This document shows, piece after piece, positions 33,665 to 38,340 of a stretch of 38,340 bases of DNA. Position numbers and translations under genes: made by a program. This stretch comes from a virus, in IMG/VR virus record IMGVR_UViG_3300048834_001320, positions 1-38,340 of that record. One strand, given 5' to 3'. How positions within the stretch are numbered: the stretch's first letter is position 1; every line of letters starts with the position of its first letter. The notes beneath the pieces were generated by a model. That model was not told the origin of the DNA. It worked only from the letters and a program-made list of their open reading frames with translations, and did not search any database.

Positions 33665-34237
33665 TCAGAAGGGCGCGGGTTCCTTGGACAGGTCGATCCC
33701 GCTGTCCGCGCCCGGGGGGATGTTCAGCAGCTTGTTGAAGTACACGTTGGCGTACTCGCCCTTGGTGCGCTTGGTCACGTCGATGGTCAGGTCGAGCAGC
33801 TCGTCCAGGTGGTTGGGCAACTCGCTGAACCGTTGCAGCTTGAGGCCCAGCGTCTGCAGGTCCGCCTTCACGAACGGCAGCGACGCCTGCGTGATCACCG
33901 AGTTCTTGAAGATGTGCCGCCCAGCGTGCTGGCCCGAGATGATCACCGTGTCCCACTTGATCATCGGGTCGTTCTTCTGGCTACGGGCGAGCTTGACTGT
34001 GTGGACGCGCACCTGGTACTTGCCGTCGGGCACCTCGTCGAACTCCGGCGTCTCGGCCTCGGCGTAGTCGTCGTCGAAGGTGGTCAGGTCGGCCGCGGCA
34101 CCCGACGCCTGATGCGCGTCGTCGTGCGCGGGGAACGCCTCCCGGTCGAATGCGCCGGAGCCGGGGGTGCCGGATGATTCCGGCGTCTCGGGTGCGGTCT
34201 GGTCAGGAGCGGTCTGGGACTCATGGGTCGTGGTCAT
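33665..34237 (-). CDS. DUF669-like protein, probable ssDNA-binding/recombination partner
   Basis: 190 aa, ATG at 34237. A Thr/Pro/Ala-rich and acidic N-terminal segment (1-65) is followed by a domain of the DUF669 type: PDGKYQVRVHTVKL, PMIKWDTVII, HAGRHIFKN, then DLQTLGL and LDLTIDVTKRTKGEYANVYFNKL. Such proteins sit beside Sak4-type ATPases in phages and are thought to bind ssDNA. The gene 13 nt upstream is exactly such an ATPase. Confidence 0.7.
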   Translation of the reverse strand: MTTTHESQTAPDQTAPETPESSGTPGSGAFDREAFPAHDDAHQASGAAADLTTFDDDYAEAETPEFDEVPDGKYQVRVHTVKLARSQKNDPMIKWDTVIISGQHAGRHIFKNSVITQASLPFVKADLQTLGLKLQRFSELPNHLDELLDLTIDVTKRTKGEYANVYFNKLLNIPPGADSGIDLSKEPAPF

Positions 34238-34250
34238 GGGCAGGGTCCTT

Positions 34251-34973
34251 TCACTTGGACGGTTTGGAGGAAGGCACAGCGAACGCCTTGGCGAAGGCGT
34301 CAAAACTCAGAGGCAGGGATTCGGGCAGGCGGCCGGTGCGATCGCCGGCCTCATAGGTCGGATGGGGCTTCGTGCGGATGATCCGGTCCACCACCACGTT
34401 GCCGCCGGCGTCCTTACGCGGCACGGTGTCGCAGAAGAGGATCATGTCCACGAGGCCGAGCACGACCTGGCGGGCCCGGTCAGGCAGGCTGGGCTGGGTC
34501 TTGGTGTACTCGCCGGTGCGCGTCTCGATGGTCTTGTCCACGGCGTGGCTGATCAGCACCAGGCCGTAGGGCAGGCTCGCCAACCGCGTGAGCACGCGGT
34601 GCCACTCGTTTTTCACCAGCGCCCAGCCTTTGCCGTGGCCGAGGTCGCCTTCGTACTCGATGTTGTGCTTGCCGCAGATGAACTCCGAGCAGTACTTGAA
34701 GGCGTTGTCCGCCGTGTCGATGACGATGGTCTTGAACTCGTGGTCGCCGGCGGCGATGAGCTTGCACGCTGCCAGGAAGTCCGGCCACGTGTAGGTCGGC
34801 ATCTTGAACACTTCGAGCTCGTTCAGGCCCGGCTCGCACTCCAGGAAGAGCGCGTTGGGAAACCGGCTGGCGAAGGTGCTCTTGCCGATCTTGGGCGGGC
34901 CATAGACCAGCGTGGACTTGGTCGAAAGATCGACCGTGGGTTTGCTGCGTGTCGTGGGCAACGTCAAGGTCAT
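34251..34973 (-). CDS. Sak4-like RecA-fold ATPase
   Basis: 240 aa, ATG at 34973; an upstream in-frame extension lies in the spacer. Walker A YGPPKIGKST is at about 24-33 and Walker B TIVIDTADN at 82-90; the end has a VDMILFCDT strand. Size and motifs fit the phage AAA_24/Sak4 family of RAD51-like single-strand annealing ATPases. It should cooperate with the adjacent DUF669-like protein and Cas4-like nuclease in phage recombination. Confidence 0.85.
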   Translation of the reverse strand: MTLTLPTTRSKPTVDLSTKSTLVYGPPKIGKSTFASRFPNALFLECEPGLNELEVFKMPTYTWPDFLAACKLIAAGDHEFKTIVIDTADNAFKYCSEFICGKHNIEYEGDLGHGKGWALVKNEWHRVLTRLASLPYGLVLISHAVDKTIETRTGEYTKTQPSLPDRARQVVLGLVDMILFCDTVPRKDAGGNVVVDRIIRTKPHPTYEAGDRTGRLPESLPLSFDAFAKAFAVPSSKPSK

Positions 34974-35010
34974 CGTGGTCTCCTTGGGCAAGAGAAGGGT
35001 GGGGTTTGGT

Positions 35011-36159
35011 TCAGAAGTCGAGGTCGTCGTCAGCGCCGCCGACGGGATCGCCACCGACGGTCAGCTCGACCAGTTCCTCATGGGGAGGCGCGATCTCGAA
35101 CAGGTTGTCGCGCACGTTCGAGCTGAAGCCCGACTGGCAATAGGGCAGGTATTCACACGGCCGCTGGTACGAGAAGCAGTTCGACGTGTTGAGCAGCCAC
35201 TTGCCACGCCGGCGCGCGTCCAGGTACTGCTGCGTGATCTCCCACACCTCTTCCTGCAACATCGCCATGCGGTCGTCGGACAGGTAGATGCGCTCACGGT
35301 GGAAGGATTCGGGCCGCGCGTACCATTCATGCAGACGGGCGCGGAACTCGTCGTCCGTCTCCGGCATCTGCTGCTTGGCCGTTGAGCGACCCGTCTTGTT
35401 CTTGGCGGCCAGTTCCGCGCGTCGGGCCTCGAACTCCTGCACCGTTTCGCCGGCACGCTGCTTCAGACGGGTTTTGAGCAGGACGTTGTAGATCACGCCC
35501 ACGATCGGGTAGCCCAGCTCACGGAGGTAGTGGCAGTAGAGCGCGATCTGCGTGTCGGTCCACAGGCGGTCGAGGTAGTCGGACGTGATCGCCGAGGCCG
35601 TCTTGTGCTCGAGCAGGTACAGCTCACGGCCCATGCGCACGATGCCGTCGGCCTTCCCGGCCATCATGAACGTCTGGCTCAGGCGGTTGGTGTCGGGGTT
35701 GCGAATCTCGGCCTGGAATTCCTTCTCGATCTCGACGATCTCGAACTCCTCGACGGCGTACCGATCGGCGTACCCGGCGAACATGGCCCGGGCGACGTGC
35801 CACTGGTGCTTTTGCTGCTCGTCGCCCCCGCGAAGGGGGAACTGCGCGTCGAGGTAGTCGAAGATCTGGAACAGCCGGGTGGTCATCGAATCGACAGCCA
35901 CTTGGCGGTGCCATCGCTCCAGTGCCCCGTGCATCACCGAGCCGAACACCAAGGCCTCTGGGCGCTCAGGGCGGCGCAGATGGTCGAGATAGCGGTGCTT
36001 GTACTTCCGCGGGCAGTTGCGGAACGTGTTCAAGGCCGAGTAGGTGAGGACGTTCTTCATGGTCGTGGGTGCGGGCTTGGTGGTGAGGTCGTGCGGGAAG
36101 ATGTCGCGGCGGTAGTCGCCCTGGCCGAGACTGACGAGAGGGGTGGTGTCGTGGGTCAT
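35011..36159 (-). CDS. Cas4-like PD-(D/E)XK nuclease with Fe-S cysteines
   Basis: 382 aa from the ATG at 36159, which overlaps the upstream stop as ATGA; an internal ATG at 36060 gives a shorter form. Cys49 (NTFRNCPRKY) and Cys328, Cys335 and Cys341 form the split cysteine set of Cas4/AddB-type 4Fe-4S nucleases. His78, Asp171 (GKADGIVR) and Glu185/Lys187 (LLEHKTA) are the nuclease motifs. It probably resects DNA ends for the Sak4-type annealing system. No cas1 or cas2 and no CRISPR array are present, so it is not a CRISPR gene. Confidence 0.88.
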   Translation of the reverse strand: MTHDTTPLVSLGQGDYRRDIFPHDLTTKPAPTTMKNVLTYSALNTFRNCPRKYKHRYLDHLRRPERPEALVFGSVMHGALERWHRQVAVDSMTTRLFQIFDYLDAQFPLRGGDEQQKHQWHVARAMFAGYADRYAVEEFEIVEIEKEFQAEIRNPDTNRLSQTFMMAGKADGIVRMGRELYLLEHKTASAITSDYLDRLWTDTQIALYCHYLRELGYPIVGVIYNVLLKTRLKQRAGETVQEFEARRAELAAKNKTGRSTAKQQMPETDDEFRARLHEWYARPESFHRERIYLSDDRMAMLQEEVWEITQQYLDARRRGKWLLNTSNCFSYQRPCEYLPYCQSGFSSNVRDNLFEIAPPHEELVELTVGGDPVGGADDDLDF

Positions 36160-36437
36160 CCGTTGTGAACGCTCCAAGAGTCCTCGTCGTGGCACACCTT
36201 GTGGTGGGGCACGCCGCTCTTGGGCGTGCTGGATGGCCGATCGATTTCTCGACACAGCACGATGAGCCGTCGCCATGGGGGTGCGAACGACATCAGACTT
36301 GTCCACCGCTGCGCCCAGGCGAGTTGCCAGATCGCGTCGAAGTCGCGGCGTCCAGTCCCGTGGCCACCGTTCAAGATCGCCTTGATCAGCGGGACTGCAC
36401 CGTTGGGCAAAGCGGGTAGGCGTGAGTGCTGGTTCAT
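36156..36437 (-). CDS. Hypothetical phage protein
   Basis: 93 aa, ATG at 36437, with ATGA overlaps at both ends, so it belongs to the early operon. It is basic and Trp-rich (FDAIWQLAWAQRWTSLMSFAPPWRRL) with no known motif or membrane helix. Function unknown. Confidence 0.6.
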   Translation of the reverse strand: MNQHSRLPALPNGAVPLIKAILNGGHGTGRRDFDAIWQLAWAQRWTSLMSFAPPWRRLIVLCREIDRPSSTPKSGVPHHKVCHDEDSWSVHNG

Positions 36438-36784
36438 AGACCTGCCTCCTCCAACTCGCGGTTGGTCTGATCGTGCGCCGCCTGGCGCTGCTGGACGTGA
36501 CGAGACACCGGACGCTGCCGTCGTGGCCTAGCCGATTCAACGGCTTGCCCTTCGAGGTCGAAGTAGCTGGCGTCGGCTTCGGCGAGCGCTTTGCCGAACC
36601 GCTCCACCCACTCGGCGGTCGTGAAGATCTTGCCGCCGATGCGAACGTGCTCGAGGCGGACGCGCTGGCCGTTGCGAGACAGAACCCCGCGCCGGCACCA
36701 GCGCCACAAGCAGTTCGTCGAAGGGCGGCCGGGCGTGAGCTTCGCGGCCTCGGTCAAAGTGATGTGATGGGGTTGAACGTGCAT
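36434..36784 (-). CDS. DUF1580 protein, excisionase-like HTH
   Basis: 116 aa, ATG at 36784. The N-terminal half matches DUF1580, known mainly from Planctomycetota: ITLTEAAKLTPGRPSTNCLW, RWCRRGV, VRLEHVRIGGKIFTTAEWVERF. This is a MerR/excisionase-type winged helix. The tail is Arg/Gln-rich. Next to the integrase, it is a good candidate for excisionase or early regulator. Confidence 0.82.
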   Translation of the reverse strand: MHVQPHHITLTEAAKLTPGRPSTNCLWRWCRRGVLSRNGQRVRLEHVRIGGKIFTTAEWVERFGKALAEADASYFDLEGQAVESARPRRQRPVSRHVQQRQAAHDQTNRELEEAGL

Positions 36785-36862
36785 CTAAATCTCCGATCGC
36801 TTGGATCGCGTGTGATCGATGCACGGGTTGTAAGGGTGGTCTGAAAGACGTAACTCGCAGGC

Positions 36863-36884
36863 AAAAGAAAACCGCCCGGCGGGT
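36863..36884 (-). terminator. Weak intrinsic terminator downstream of the integrase
   Basis: On the minus strand CCGC-CGG-GCGG is followed by TTTTCTTTT. It lies between the integrase stop and the DUF1580 start and could reduce read-through from int. The stem is only 4 bp. Confidence 0.35.
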
Positions 36885-36962
36885 GTCCGTCTGGCGGCGC
36901 AAGTCATGAGATTTCAGGGGAATGAAGCGAGGCCAAAAATGTTCGGCGGAACGCTCGCGGCG

Positions 36963-36984
36963 CGAGTTACGTAACTGTAACTCG
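36963..36984. repeat. Inverted repeat near the integrase 3' end
   Basis: CGAGTTAC (36963-36970), spacer GTAACT, GTAACTCG (36977-36984). A further copy of GTAACTCG is at 36850-36857. They could be binding sites for integrase, excisionase or a repressor. The 36785-36996 gap holds no gene. Confidence 0.5.
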
Positions 36985-36996
36985 GCGCACCAAGGG

Positions 36997-38340
36997 TCAG
37001 CCGATACGTTTCATGACCTCAATCACCTTGGCCGTGTCGCGCTCGGCATAGACCGCGTCCGTAATCTGGGCGCTGCAGTGGCCCAACGCCAGTTGGGCGG
37101 CTTCGAGGCCGAACTGCCGGCGGATTTCGGTACCAGCGGCATGGCGAAGTTGATGCGGATGCCAACGGTGCTCGGTGCGCCAGTGATTGAGGAGCTTCGT
37201 CTGCTCGGGGGTAAGGCGTGCGTGCCATTCCTCCGTGGTCTCGTCATCTCGTTTGCCCAAGGGCGCAGGTGGCGGGAATGCGATGTCGCAGGCGTACTGG
37301 ATGGCGCGGTAGTAACTCGCGGCGGTGTAGTGGTCGGCGGGTTTCTTGGCTGGCGATTCTTTCACGTTCGTTCCCGGCGCGTTGCCGAGCTTCAGGGGCG
37401 TCTTGCGTCGTGCTGACAGCTTGGCTCGGCGCTCGGCATCCGCCTCGGCCGGGCTGAACAGGTAAGCGTCCACGGGCCGGTCCGCCAGAAACGGCTCGAT
37501 GACGGCTTGCGCTTTGGGGCCGAGGAAAATCACTCGCTGTTTCGATCGGTAGGCGTTCTTGTGTTCCTTCGGCGAGTACGTCCATACGCCGGTTCGATCG
37601 TCAATCGTCAGGTCAATCGGACGCAACTTCAGCAACTCGCCTCCCCTGGCACCGGTCAGCAACTGCAGTTGGACCAACGCCCACACCTGCCGGCTGACGT
37701 GAGGCTCAATGGCATGAACCATCTCGATGGGGACGGGCAAGACCGGATCGGTTTCTCGAGCATTGCTTCGCCCGCGCTTGAGCGGCTCCACCGTGGCCAG
37801 GTGCTGGTGTACGGCTACGGGAATCATTTCGTGCGATGCCGCCCATTTGAACATCCGGCGGATTCGCTTGACCTGATGATTCACGTAGCCTCGGCTCCAT
37901 GGTGCCCGCGGCGGGTTCGCTGCTTCGTCGCCGCGCACCATCTCCTCACGCAGCAACCTCAAGTTCTTCGGGCCGAAGGCGCTGGCGGGCGTTTGGCCGT
38001 AGAGCCGGCGAAGCATGCGCAACGCGACTCGCAGGGTTCCGGCCTCGGTGGGCTGGTAGTACGACTCAACATACCGCCAATAGGCCAGAATCACCTGGGC
38101 CACGGTTGGCTCGTCTTCGCCGGCCGTCGATTCACTGACCGTTGTTGGCGTGACGCCCGGGAGGCGTCGAGCGTTGGCTTCCCATTCCGCGATCACGCGG
38201 TGGTACCGCTCGCGGCTTTCGGCGCTGCCGTAGGGCCCAAGCCAGTAATCGCGACGCTGTTTTGTTCGCGTATCGTGCAGTGTGACCAGTGCCTGGTCGT
38301 AGCCTTTGCGCTGCCGGTAGGAGGGGACTTTTCGAGGCAT
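36997..38340 (-). CDS. int: Tyrosine recombinase/phage integrase
   Basis: 447 aa, ATG in the last three bases of the window, so its promoter is outside. Residues about 75-185 form the core-binding domain. The catalytic set is Arg232 (TGARGGELL), a Lys near 261, His396 and Arg399 (HPHQLRH), His421 (LGH) and the nucleophile Tyr431 (AVYAERD). About 100 residues rich in charged and Pro segments separate the Lys and HxxR motifs, longer than in lambda Int. It inserts and, with an excisionase, removes the prophage. Its orientation places one attachment site beyond the right edge. Confidence 0.93.
   Translation of the reverse strand: MPRKVPSYRQRKGYDQALVTLHDTRTKQRRDYWLGPYGSAESRERYHRVIAEWEANARRLPGVTPTTVSESTAGEDEPTVAQVILAYWRYVESYYQPTEAGTLRVALRMLRRLYGQTPASAFGPKNLRLLREEMVRGDEAANPPRAPWSRGYVNHQVKRIRRMFKWAASHEMIPVAVHQHLATVEPLKRGRSNARETDPVLPVPIEMVHAIEPHVSRQVWALVQLQLLTGARGGELLKLRPIDLTIDDRTGVWTYSPKEHKNAYRSKQRVIFLGPKAQAVIEPFLADRPVDAYLFSPAEADAERRAKLSARRKTPLKLGNAPGTNVKESPAKKPADHYTAASYYRAIQYACDIAFPPPAPLGKRDDETTEEWHARLTPEQTKLLNHWRTEHRWHPHQLRHAAGTEIRRQFGLEAAQLALGHCSAQITDAVYAERDTAKVIEVMKRIG

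Noticed and set aside
35011-36159. CRISPR-Cas locus suggested by the Cas4-like nuclease
   Set aside because: There is no repeat-spacer array and no other cas gene. The neighbours are phage recombination genes.

Overview
The window is a high-GC bacterial segment, most likely from a Planctomycetota genome. It holds almost all of an integrated siphovirus-type prophage (about 4.0 kb to the right edge) flanked on the left by a defence-type locus. The lineage guess rests on the DUF1580 protein next to the integrase (a family known mainly from Planctomycetota), the high GC, and the style of the small phage proteins. No 16S or housekeeping gene is present to confirm it.

Layout, left to right. 1-3971 (minus): hsdM, a type I DNA methyltransferase subunit whose partners would lie beyond the left edge, preceded by a large XRE-HTH/P-loop GTPase-like protein of clearly lower GC. 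4.0-4.4 kb: prophage end, with a remnant of a small Cys-rich phage ORF. 4.4-18.7 kb (minus): late structural operon. In transcription order it runs gpW-like protein, portal, fused protease-major capsid, DUF2190 decoration protein, neck proteins, fibre-like proteins, HK97-gp10-like protein, major tail protein, tail chaperones joined by a probable -1 frameshift, a lipoprotein, tape measure and three distal tail proteins. 18.8-21.1 kb: an island of two plus-strand cargo genes (cold-shock/DUF3825 and CFI-box proteins) between the terminase block and the head operon. 21.1-23.9 kb (minus): small and large terminase and a zinc-ribbon protein. 24.0-25.7 kb (plus): five small genes ending in a HARE-HTH protein and an intrinsic terminator. 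25.7-36.8 kb (minus): ParB-methyltransferase, small proteins, primase-helicase, RecD2-like helicase, ERCC4 nuclease, DUF669-like protein, Sak4-like ATPase, Cas4-like nuclease and the DUF1580 protein. 37.0-38.3 kb: tyrosine integrase, starting exactly at the window edge.

The early genes form a leftward, tightly overlapping operon (many ATGA/TGATG junctions) for integration control, recombination and replication. The late genes form a second leftward operon for packaging, head and tail. Cargo of different composition sits at two places: inside the phage at 19-21 kb and next to its left end at 1.8-4.0 kb.

The most notable unexplained elements are these. (1) A compact three-way-junction RNA or cruciform at 33563-33652, in the leader of the ERCC4/RecD2/primase genes. 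(2) The cold-shock-DUF3825/CFI-box gene pair. (3) The XRE-GTPase/hsdM pair. (4) A 10-bp-period repeat array that is also an exactly coupled small ORF at 28279-28515. (5) A GGGCCCT slippery site joining the tail chaperone frames. No endolysin was recognised.
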